Source: Verrucomicrobiia bacterium
GTDB taxonomy: Bacteria; Verrucomicrobiota; Verrucomicrobiia; Opitutales; Opitutaceae
Reading direction: 5' to 3'
Assembly: GCA_030424825.1 (NCBI GenBank)
Contig: JAUHWE010000040.1
Span: 1-14,232 of the forward strand
DNA: 14,232 nucleotides
The position numbers were made by a program, and so were the translations under genes. Each line of letters opens with the position of its first letter. The stretch's first letter is position 1. The notes under the pieces were generated by a model. The model saw only the letters and a list, made by a program, of their open reading frames with translations, was not told the DNA's origin and made no database searches. Below are positions 5,716-11,760 of this stretch, piece by piece.

Positions 5716-7017
5716 ATGCATCGCTTTTGGTACCTATCGCTCTTCATTCTTAATGCTTTTCCCGCTAGCAATGCTCAGAACCATGACCTGCTGCTCAAAG
5801 GGGGTCATCTCATCGATCCGAAGAACGGGCTGAGCGGCCAGTACGATGTGGCGATAACGGGAGAGCGTATTTCGGCGGTGGCGGAAACGATTCCTACGGA
5901 GGAAGCGAAAACCGTCATTGATGCCAGCGGTCTTTACGTGACGCCGGGGCTTATCGACCTGCATGCCCATCTTTACTGGGGCACCAATAAGGGCACTTAC
6001 CTGGCCAATAGTTTCAATGCCTTGCCGCCCGATGGCTTCACCCTCCAGTATGGAGTGACCACTGCAGTCGACGCCGGGGGGCCGGGATGGAGGGATTTCG
6101 AGACGTTCAAAGAGCAGACGATCGACACCTCGCAGACCCGAGTGAAAACCTTTCTCAACATCGTAGGGGCCGGCATGGCGGGCGATCCCGAAGAGCAGGA
6201 TCTCGCCGACATGGATCCGAAGCTAGCGGCCATGAAAGTGTATGAGTTCCCAGAATACATCGTGGGCATCAAAGTAGCCCACTACAAGGGACCAGACTGG
6301 ACGCCGGTGCGCCGAGCCGTGGAGGCGGGGCAGTGGGCGAAAGTCCCCGTCATGGTGGACTTCGGGCGCTCCCAGCCAACCTTGTCCATCGAGCAGCTGT
6401 TCCTGAAAGAGCTGAATCCGGGCGACATTTTTACTCACTGCTTCGCGGACGCGATGGGGCGGGAATCCATCGTGGATCGCGAAGGAAAATTGAAACCGTT
6501 TGTCATGAAGGCGATCGAGCGGGGAATTGTGATGGATGTGGGCCACGGTGGGGGAAGCTTTCGCTGGAACGTGGCGGTCGCGGCACTGGAGCAGGGAATG
6601 CGACCGCAGACCATCAGCACTGACCTGCATACCGGAAGCATGAACGCGGGAATGAAAAACCAGCTCAACGTCATGTCGAAACTACACAACCTGGGCATGA
6701 GCCTCGAAGAAGTGATCGAGGCATCTACGTGGAAGCCGGCGGTAGTTGTCAAGATTGAGGAAGAGCTCGGGCATTTGAGTGTCGGGGCGCTCGCAGATGT
6801 CGCGGTTTTGCGGCGACACGAAGGCAAGTTCGGATTTATCGACGTGGCCAGGACGCGTTTTGATGGAAAATACAATTTGGAATGCGAACTAACTCTGCTC
6901 GGCGGTCGAGTCGTCTGGGATCGCAATGGCATGGCCAGCCCCAACTGGGAGGAGGCCGACGTGCCCCCTTCGCCGGGCCGCCCCGAAGTGCAGCAATTTA
7001 TCAATCCACCCAAATGA
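5716..7017 (+). CDS. Exported amidohydrolase/deacetylase-family metallohydrolase (COG3964-like)
   Basis: The 433-residue product has a Sec signal peptide (about 1-20, ending PASNA-Q). It is followed by the small N-terminal beta domain (LLLKGGHLIDPKNG) and an amidohydrolase TIM barrel. Candidate metal ligands are the HxH pair H83/H85 (DLHAHLYWG), a lysine likely carboxylated (K186 in VGIKVAHYKG), H241 (FTHCF), H277 (DVGHGGG) and D303 (STDLHTGS), a binuclear site. The C-terminal part returns to the beta domain (VGALADVAVL). Members of this group hydrolyse N-acyl or O-acyl compounds; known relatives are found next to SelA/DgaE-like PLP enzymes, as here. The ATG at 5716 opens the signal peptide; an in-frame TTG at 5674 is less likely. 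The stop overlaps the ridA-like start (ATGA), indicating coupled translation. Exact substrate unknown. Confidence 0.88.
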   Translation: MHRFWYLSLFILNAFPASNAQNHDLLLKGGHLIDPKNGLSGQYDVAITGERISAVAETIPTEEAKTVIDASGLYVTPGLIDLHAHLYWGTNKGTYLANSFNALPPDGFTLQYGVTTAVDAGGPGWRDFETFKEQTIDTSQTRVKTFLNIVGAGMAGDPEEQDLADMDPKLAAMKVYEFPEYIVGIKVAHYKGPDWTPVRRAVEAGQWAKVPVMVDFGRSQPTLSIEQLFLKELNPGDIFTHCFADAMGRESIVDREGKLKPFVMKAIERGIVMDVGHGGGSFRWNVAVAALEQGMRPQTISTDLHTGSMNAGMKNQLNVMSKLHNLGMSLEEVIEASTWKPAVVVKIEEELGHLSVGALADVAVLRRHEGKFGFIDVARTRFDGKYNLECELTLLGGRVVWDRNGMASPNWEEADVPPSPGRPEVQQFINPPK

Positions 7018-7565
7018 AAAGACACTCCATACTTATTTTCGCTGCCGGCTTGCTCTTGTCGGTCGCGATTCAATACTCAGTACAGGCGGCCGAGAATCCT
7101 GGATACGAAGCCAAGCTCAAGGCCCTCGGCATAGAGCTCAACACGGGCACTAAGCCCAACGACCACTTCGTTCCCGCTGTGACTACGGGAAATCTGGTCT
7201 TCCTTTCGGGTCACGGGCCGCGGAAGCCCGAAGGCGGTGCCGTGCAGGGCAAGGTGGGCCGCGACCTCAGCATAGAGGAGGGCAAGGAGGCGGCCCGCCT
7301 TACCATGATCGCTTTGCTGTCGTCTCTGCGAAACGAGATTGGAAGCCTCGACCGGGTCCGCCGCATTGTTAAGGTGCACGGGATGGTAAACTGTCCCACG
7401 GATTTCACTCAGCAACCGGCAGTAATCAATGGAGCCACTGCCGTGCTGACTTCGATCTTTGGAGATGCGGGTAAACCGGCTCGGGCTGCGGTTGGTATGG
7501 GGTCTCTGCCTAACAATATTGCGGTGGAAATAGAGATGATTGTGGAAATATCATTGGAGCACTAA
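7014..7565 (+). CDS. Exported RidA/YjgF-family enamine/imine deaminase
   Basis: The 183-residue product has a clear Sec signal peptide (MKRHS, then hydrophobic ILIFAAGLLLSVAIQ, cleavage near VQA-A). The mature domain (about 30-180) resembles the longer YjgF subgroup with YEAKLKALGIEL and LVFLSGHGP. The residues equivalent to E. coli RidA R105 and E120 are present: R157 in KPARAAVG and E172 in AVEIEMIV, with the same 15-residue spacing. RidA hydrolyses reactive enamines and imines released by PLP enzymes to keto acids and ammonia. It is usually cytoplasmic, so a signal peptide is notable. The start overlaps the upstream stop, and the PLP-enzyme ATG follows 3 bp after this stop, so the three genes form an operon. 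Confidence 0.9.
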   Translation: MKRHSILIFAAGLLLSVAIQYSVQAAENPGYEAKLKALGIELNTGTKPNDHFVPAVTTGNLVFLSGHGPRKPEGGAVQGKVGRDLSIEEGKEAARLTMIALLSSLRNEIGSLDRVRRIVKVHGMVNCPTDFTQQPAVINGATAVLTSIFGDAGKPARAAVGMGSLPNNIAVEIEMIVEISLEH

Positions 7566-7568
7566 TTG

Positions 7569-8795
7569 ATGCTAAGTCGAAGGAAGTGGATCAAACGCCT
7601 TTCGAGGCTCCCGCTTGTGGGCGGCTTTGTTTCGGGTGGAATTCTGGCGACCGGTTCGGCTCGTGCGGCGGAGACCGTTGCTCGCGACTATTTTGGAGAA
7701 CTCGGAGTCCGGCCGGTGATTAATGCGGCCGGTGCCTACACGACTCTCACCGCCAGTATAATGCCGGATGAAGTGCTGGCCGCTTATCGGCAGACTGCGG
7801 GGGAGTACGTATCCTATAATGAGTTACACGACGCAGTCGGACGGAAGATTGCGGAACTAGTTGGCTGTGAGGCGGCAATGGTAACCGCTGGCGCGGCGTC
7901 GGCTATGACGCTTGCGACCGCAGGGGTTTTGACCGGTTTGGACGAAGAAAAGGCCAAGCGAATTCCGATCGACCTGAGCGGGATGAAGCACGAGGTCATT
8001 GTTCAGAAAGCCCACATCGTGGGGTATACTCATGCGATAATAAACTGCGGGGTAAAGCTGGTCGTGGTGGAACGTGAAAGAGAGCTGATCAATGCGATCA
8101 GCGACAATACGGCCCTGCTGTATTTTACCGATGAGCACGGTCTGGATGGGCGGGTTGGACACGAGGCATTTGTGAAAATGGGTAAGGAGAACGGGATCCC
8201 TACCTTTATCGACGCGGCGGCTTCGATTCCACCGAAGGAAAATATTTCGAAGTTTACCGATATGGGATTTGATTTGGTTGCGATCTCCGGCGGTAAGGCG
8301 ATTCGGGGGCCTCAAAGCGCCGGTCTCTTGATGGGAAGAAAAGACCTGGTGGAGGCGGCCCGATTCAATGGGCCGCCAACGTCCGACCGGATAGGCCGCG
8401 GGATGAAGGTGAACAAGGAAGAGCTCGTGGCGATGTGGATTGCGGTGGAGCGCTTTTTGAAGTCGGATTACGACAAAGAGTACGAAACGTGGATGACGCA
8501 AGTGGATTGGCTCAAAGATCAGCTGTCGTCAGTTGAAGGCCTGACGGCTGAAAGCATCATTCCCCAGAGTCCGAATACGGTGCCGACCTTGCAATTAACC
8601 CTCCAGTCGGGCAGATTTGCGGCGACGGGATACAAGTTACAGAACGCGCTACTTGAGGGGACGCCTTCCGTTGCGGTGGCGCGACCACGAGAGGACGGCT
8701 TCAATCTCACCACTTGGATGATGAAGCCCAAGCACCTTGCGACCGTGGCCATGCGGGTGAAGGAAGAGCTATTAAAAGCGCAGAGAGCGGTTTGA
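7569..8795 (+). CDS. Tat-exported SelA/DgaE-like PLP-dependent enzyme
   Basis: The 408-residue product begins with a Tat-type leader: SRRKWIK (3-9) matches S-R-R-x-F-x-K apart from W for F. A hydrophobic stretch and an ARA-A cleavage site (about 31-34) follow. The body is a fold-type I PLP enzyme of the selenocysteine synthase/D-glucosaminate-6-phosphate ammonia-lyase-like group: INAAGAYTTL (51-60), a probable pyridine-nitrogen aspartate D215 in FIDAAAS, the PLP lysine K243 in ISGGKAIRGPQSAG, and GRGMKVNKEE (276-285). Tat export is logical because the cofactor would be loaded before transport. Likely reaction: beta-elimination of ammonia or water from an amino acid or amino sugar acid, giving an enamine for the RidA-like neighbour. 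The ATG at 7569 has GGAG 9 bp upstream; a TTG at 7566 is in frame but less likely. Substrate unknown. Confidence 0.87.
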   Translation: MLSRRKWIKRLSRLPLVGGFVSGGILATGSARAAETVARDYFGELGVRPVINAAGAYTTLTASIMPDEVLAAYRQTAGEYVSYNELHDAVGRKIAELVGCEAAMVTAGAASAMTLATAGVLTGLDEEKAKRIPIDLSGMKHEVIVQKAHIVGYTHAIINCGVKLVVVERERELINAISDNTALLYFTDEHGLDGRVGHEAFVKMGKENGIPTFIDAAASIPPKENISKFTDMGFDLVAISGGKAIRGPQSAGLLMGRKDLVEAARFNGPPTSDRIGRGMKVNKEELVAMWIAVERFLKSDYDKEYETWMTQVDWLKDQLSSVEGLTAESIIPQSPNTVPTLQLTLQSGRFAATGYKLQNALLEGTPSVAVARPREDGFNLTTWMMKPKHLATVAMRVKEELLKAQRAV

Positions 8796-8841
8796 AATGC
8801 CTTGAGCTGGGAAGTGCGGTCGCTCTAGAATTCGCTTCTAT

Positions 8842-8994
8842 GAGAGTGTCCAATAAGTCGAATTCAGCCCCATATTCATTGGATAATTCTATTGTAGGTC
8901 GTCTCGATGAGGCGACATTCGTCTCAATTGGCGGGTCGGCGACCCACCCTACAGTTTCAATCAATTAAAGAAATACGACTTATTGGACACTCTC
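8842..8994. mobile_element. MITE-like non-autonomous element, 153 bp
   Basis: The left terminal repeat GAGAGTGTCCAATAAGTCG (8842-8860) is the perfect 19-bp reverse complement of CGACTTATTGGACACTCTC (8976-8994). The trinucleotide TAT flanks both ends (8839-8841 and 8995-8997) and could be a target-site duplication; TA alone is also possible. The inside has no credible gene but carries a REP-like palindrome. The right end touches the ATG of the next gene, so the duplication includes part of that start codon. Removing the element and one TAT restores a continuous TTCTATGAAACAATGG. No transposase is in the window; the mobilising family is not identified. Confidence 0.78.
8893..8953. repeat. REP-like inverted repeat inside the MITE
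   Basis: The left arm starts TGTAGGTCGTCTCGATGAGG and the right arm ends GGGTCGGCGACCCACCCTAC. GGGTCG-G-CGACCC is a perfect inner hairpin. The TGTAGG...CCTACA ends match the element at 10391-10452, so this is a related family nested in the MITE. Confidence 0.65.
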
Positions 8995-8995
8995 T

Positions 8996-10249
8996 ATGAA
9001 ACAATGGATCTTCATCGGAATCGCGGTCTTGCTAATCTCCCCAACCGACGGTGGTGAAAACTGGCCTTCATGGAGAGGGGAAAATCAATCGGGAGTGACT
9101 CGCGCCCAAGCGCCGCTTTCCCTAGAAGGATCGCTTTCCTGGAAGACTGCGTTGCCCGGGCGGGGCTGTTCTACGCCGATTGTGTGGGGAGAACAGATTA
9201 TCATCACTACGGAAATGGGATTAGAGGACGGTGTGATCGCTTACGACTGGTCGGGAACAGAGCAGTGGCGCACGACGATCGGGACGCTCCGTTCCGGGCG
9301 GGGAAAAAGGGTGGGAAGTGGGGCCAACTCCTCTCCCGTGACCGATGGCAAAACTGTGTTCGCCTATTTTAAGTCCGGAAACTTCGCAGCGCTGGACTTC
9401 GATGGAAATGTGATTTGGAAGGTGAACCTCGAAGAGAAATACGGCGAAGACAAACTCTGGTGGGACAAAGGAACCTCTCCTGTTCTTGCGGGCGGGAATG
9501 TTGTGGTTGCGATCATGCAAACGGAAGGGGATTCCTTCCTCATTTCGCTTGATAAGAAGACGGGGAAGGAGGTCTGGAAGACGCGTCGAGACTACGAGAC
9601 GGCCCCTGAGTCCGGTGATGCTTATACCAGTCCCCAAATAGTGGATATAGACGGGGTTGAGACAATCGTCTGTTGGGGCGCAAACCACTTGACCGGACAC
9701 AACGCGAAGAATGGAAAACTGCTTTGGGAGGTCGGCGGATTTAATCCGGAAAATGAAAAGTACTGGCGGGTGATCGCTTCTGCGGTCATTTCTGACAATG
9801 TAGCGGTGGTTCCTTATGCCCGAGGCGATTCAATCGCGGGAATCCAGTTGGGCGATAAGGCGAAGAATGAACGCTGGCTTTGGAAGCGGGAGGAACTGGG
9901 TAGTGATTCTTCAACGCCAATCGCGGCTAATGGGAAAGTGATTGTCATCAAAGACAGTGGGCCGACCCGTGGGCGTGTCACCTGTTTGGATATACGAAAG
10001 GGTGAAACGCTGTGGGAATCGCATTTGCCCAAGTCCGCCAAGATTTTCTATTCGTCGCCGGTGCTCGCGAATGACAACCTGTATGTTGTCCGGGAGGACG
10101 GCAATATTTTTACGGCACGGGTTACCGACAGCGGCTTAAGCGATGTGAGAGAATATCCATTACTCGAAACGGTGATTGCTTCGCCTACCGTCGTAAATGG
10201 GAAGCTCCTCGTTCGCAGTGACCAGCACTTGTATTGCTTCGCAAATTGA
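8996..10249 (+). CDS. Exported PQQ-type beta-propeller repeat protein
   Basis: The 417-residue product has a Sec signal peptide (about 1-20, MKQWIFIGIAVLLISPTDGG). The mature form begins ENWPSWRGENQSGVT, the typical opening of planctomycete/verrucomicrobial PQQ-like propellers. Blade repeats follow, with signatures such as DGVIAYDWSGTEQWR, FAALDFDGNVIWKV, LISLDKKTGKEVWK, HNAKNGKLLWEV, TCLDIRKGETLWES and FTARV. These resemble tryptophan-docking motifs (A.D..TG...W), six to eight blades. No catalytic residues for alcohol dehydrogenase are evident, so a binding or scaffold role outside the cytoplasm is more likely. The start codon abuts a MITE, and no good native Shine-Dalgarno remains. It has a paralogue at 13316. 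Confidence 0.88.
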   Translation: MKQWIFIGIAVLLISPTDGGENWPSWRGENQSGVTRAQAPLSLEGSLSWKTALPGRGCSTPIVWGEQIIITTEMGLEDGVIAYDWSGTEQWRTTIGTLRSGRGKRVGSGANSSPVTDGKTVFAYFKSGNFAALDFDGNVIWKVNLEEKYGEDKLWWDKGTSPVLAGGNVVVAIMQTEGDSFLISLDKKTGKEVWKTRRDYETAPESGDAYTSPQIVDIDGVETIVCWGANHLTGHNAKNGKLLWEVGGFNPENEKYWRVIASAVISDNVAVVPYARGDSIAGIQLGDKAKNERWLWKREELGSDSSTPIAANGKVIVIKDSGPTRGRVTCLDIRKGETLWESHLPKSAKIFYSSPVLANDNLYVVREDGNIFTARVTDSGLSDVREYPLLETVIASPTVVNGKLLVRSDQHLYCFAN

Positions 10250-10255
10250 GAATAG

Positions 10256-10330
10256 GTAGGGCAAGGATCTGCGAACCTGCCGGAGTAGGTGAGTCAACAA
10301 ACGCGGCACGTCCGGAGGTCGTTGCCCGAC
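10256..10330. repeat. REP-like inverted repeat, family C
   Basis: The left arm GTAGGGCAAGGATCTGCGAA (continuing CCTGCCG, to 10282) and the right arm (10304-10330, ending GAGGTCGTTGCCCGAC) are 27 bp each. They pair at about 20 of 27 positions. It begins 7 bp after the propeller-gene stop, so it could form a 3' hairpin in the mRNA. Confidence 0.65.
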
Positions 10331-10390
10331 TTGAAGTGCTTAAGTTTGAAGGTATACTCTGCCGCATCATATATCTTAGTTTTCAAAATC

Positions 10391-10452
10391 TGTAGGGCGG
10401 GTCGCTGACCTGCCTTTAGACTAAGATTGCCGGGTCAGCGACCCGGCCTACA
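10391..10452. repeat. REP-like inverted repeat, family D
   Basis: The left arm starts TGTAGGGCGGGTCGCTGACC (10391) and the right arm ends GGTCAGCGACCCGGCCTACA (10452). The arms are nearly perfect reverse complements separated by a short A/T-rich loop. It is related to the palindrome inside the MITE. With family C it occupies the 288-bp gap between two convergent genes, where a bidirectional terminator function is possible. I see no gene here. Confidence 0.72.
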
Positions 10453-10537
10453 ATTTTAAGATTTATGACGGCTTTGAGTATAAATACCTTGTGTCTTGCC
10501 TAGCCTTTCTCGCGGCTCGAATTGTTCTTCCCTGTTC

Positions 10538-11320
10538 TTAAGGTCGTTGTATGGGACCGGTGCCTTGAGGGTTTACGGTGCGTGGCTTATCGATTTTCTG
10601 AGCGGATTTGGCAAGTGCGGATGGGTCGTACGGGAGGATTTTTCCATCCTGAAGGATTCTGATTCGAAGGTCCTTGATCTCTACGCGATTTGAGTTTCCA
10701 CGGTGTAGTTGAATCGCAAGGAGCCCTTCCAGAGTCCGTCCCTTGTTGTCATGATCGATTAGCTCAGAAGTTGTCTGCCCATTCACTTTGTGTATCAGGT
10801 GGTTTCCTCGGGCGATGATTGTGTATTCGTTCCATTGGGTCACATCGACCTTGATGGGGGGATGCTCCGATTTCAGCCATCGATTGGCATCGTGATCTAG
10901 GATGACATTTTTCCCATTGAGTCCGAAGATGCCTCGTCCTCTTTCCTCATAGGTCATTCCGGTGTGTTCAATTGCGGGATGGATGTCGCACTGGTATCCG
11001 GAAATCACCCACGGACCGATGTCGTCCCGCTCTCGACTGCGGTATTGAATGCCGGAATTGTTGTCGCCCACAATACGTACGGTTGCCCGAAGCTCGAAGT
11101 CTTTGACCGTGCCTCCTCGCCAGATAAGAAAGGTGTTGTGATCCAAGTCGTCGGGACCGGAACAGGTGCCGATGACGATACCGTTTTCCACGCTCCAATG
11201 GTCAGGGGAGCCTTCCCAGTCAGTGAGGTCCTTGCCGTTGAAGAGCGGTTTGAATCCCTCTTCAGCAAGAAGGGTCGGAGTGACGAACAAGAAGGAAAGA
11301 AGAAATGATAGAGGTTTCAT
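10538..11320 (-). CDS. Exported DUF1080 (3-keto-disaccharide hydrolase-like) protein
   Basis: The 260-residue product has a Sec signal peptide (about 1-19, MKPLSFLLSFLFVTPTLLA). One concanavalin-like DUF1080 domain spans about 22-225. Family hallmarks are FKPLFNGKDLTDWEG (23-37), the HWSVENGIVIGT strand pair, NSGIQYRSRE, the GYQCDIHP strand and WNEYTIIARGNHLIHKVNG. Family members include 3-keto-glycoside hydrolases acting on oxidised disaccharides and many uncharacterised binding domains. The protein is probably periplasmic or surface-exposed. The tail after residue 230 is low-complexity and rich in K and P. The ATG at 11320 opens the signal peptide; AGGAG lies 17 bp upstream, further than usual. 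Its neighbours (two propellers and an esterase) suggest a carbohydrate-related locus. Confidence 0.88.
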   Translation of the reverse strand: MKPLSFLLSFLFVTPTLLAEEGFKPLFNGKDLTDWEGSPDHWSVENGIVIGTCSGPDDLDHNTFLIWRGGTVKDFELRATVRIVGDNNSGIQYRSRERDDIGPWVISGYQCDIHPAIEHTGMTYEERGRGIFGLNGKNVILDHDANRWLKSEHPPIKVDVTQWNEYTIIARGNHLIHKVNGQTTSELIDHDNKGRTLEGLLAIQLHRGNSNRVEIKDLRIRILQDGKILPYDPSALAKSAQKIDKPRTVNPQGTGPIQRP

Positions 11321-11431
11321 GTCAGTTGGGAGAGAAACTCCTGAAATCCGGAGTGATTTTTAATGGGACAAGTAGACACGACTTAAAGGTTCTAAGCGTT
11401 GCATTTAATAAATCTTTCGGTCGGCGGCATT

Positions 11432-11650
11432 TTACCAGGTTTCGCTCTTAGGAGAGATCATTTTAAGTTCCTTGATCAGGGTTTTTATCTGGGTCTCGAT
11501 TTCCTTTTTCTTGGTTGCGGCCGTCGTTTTGAGTTCCTTTTTAAGGGACTGCAGTTCTAGCTTCTTGGCTTTAATCTTCTCTTTAAGCTCGGGCGATGAG
11601 GCGTTTCGTTTGCTTCCGTCTGGTATGAAATTGTTCATGGTGGCTTTCAT
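11432..11650 (-). CDS. Small lysine-rich coiled-coil protein, unknown function
   Basis: The product has 72 residues and no signal peptide. Residues about 19-65 are rich in K, E and L with heptad-like spacing (PELKEKIKAKKLELQSLKKE and onward), suggesting one long helix or coiled coil. The protein is basic overall. The ATG at 11650 is preceded by AGAGGGG with 8 bp spacing, a usable Shine-Dalgarno, which is the main reason for calling this strand. The opposite-strand ORF at the same place is the complement of the repetitive coding pattern. I do not recognise a family; a nucleic-acid-binding or structural role would be a guess. Confidence 0.5.
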   Translation of the reverse strand: MKATMNNFIPDGSKRNASSPELKEKIKAKKLELQSLKKELKTTAATKKKEIETQIKTLIKELKMISPKSETW

Positions 11651-11659
11651 TTAATGAGC

Positions 11660-11674
11660 CCCTCTCGTAGAGGG
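11660..11674 (-). promoter_or_regulatory. Hairpin overlapping the ribosome binding site of the 72-residue ORF
   Basis: CCCTCT-cgt-AGAGGG is a perfect 6-bp stem with a 3-nt loop. In the minus-strand transcript its 3' arm AGAGGG contains the Shine-Dalgarno of the ORF starting at 11650. Folding would hide the site, so translation control is conceivable; this is inference from sequence only. Confidence 0.35.
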
Positions 11675-11760
11675 TTCTTTCGAGCAGTGAAGTAATCGTG
11701 TCTACGCATGCGTGTCGATTGTGAACTTGCCAGCGCTCCACTCTAGGGTGACAAATAGTC

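Noticed and set aside
8714..8968. 84-codon plus-strand ORF crossing the end of the PLP-enzyme gene and the MITE
   Set aside because: It begins out of frame inside a well supported gene and runs through the MITE terminal repeat and palindrome.
11472..11654. Plus-strand 60-codon hydrophobic ORF opposite the coiled-coil ORF
   Set aside because: It has no ribosome site, and its hydrophobicity is the expected complement of lysine/glutamate-rich codons on the minus strand.
11704..11713. Perfect palindrome ACGCATGCGT as operator
   Set aside because: A single 10-bp palindrome with no second copy and no recognisable regulator nearby is not enough.
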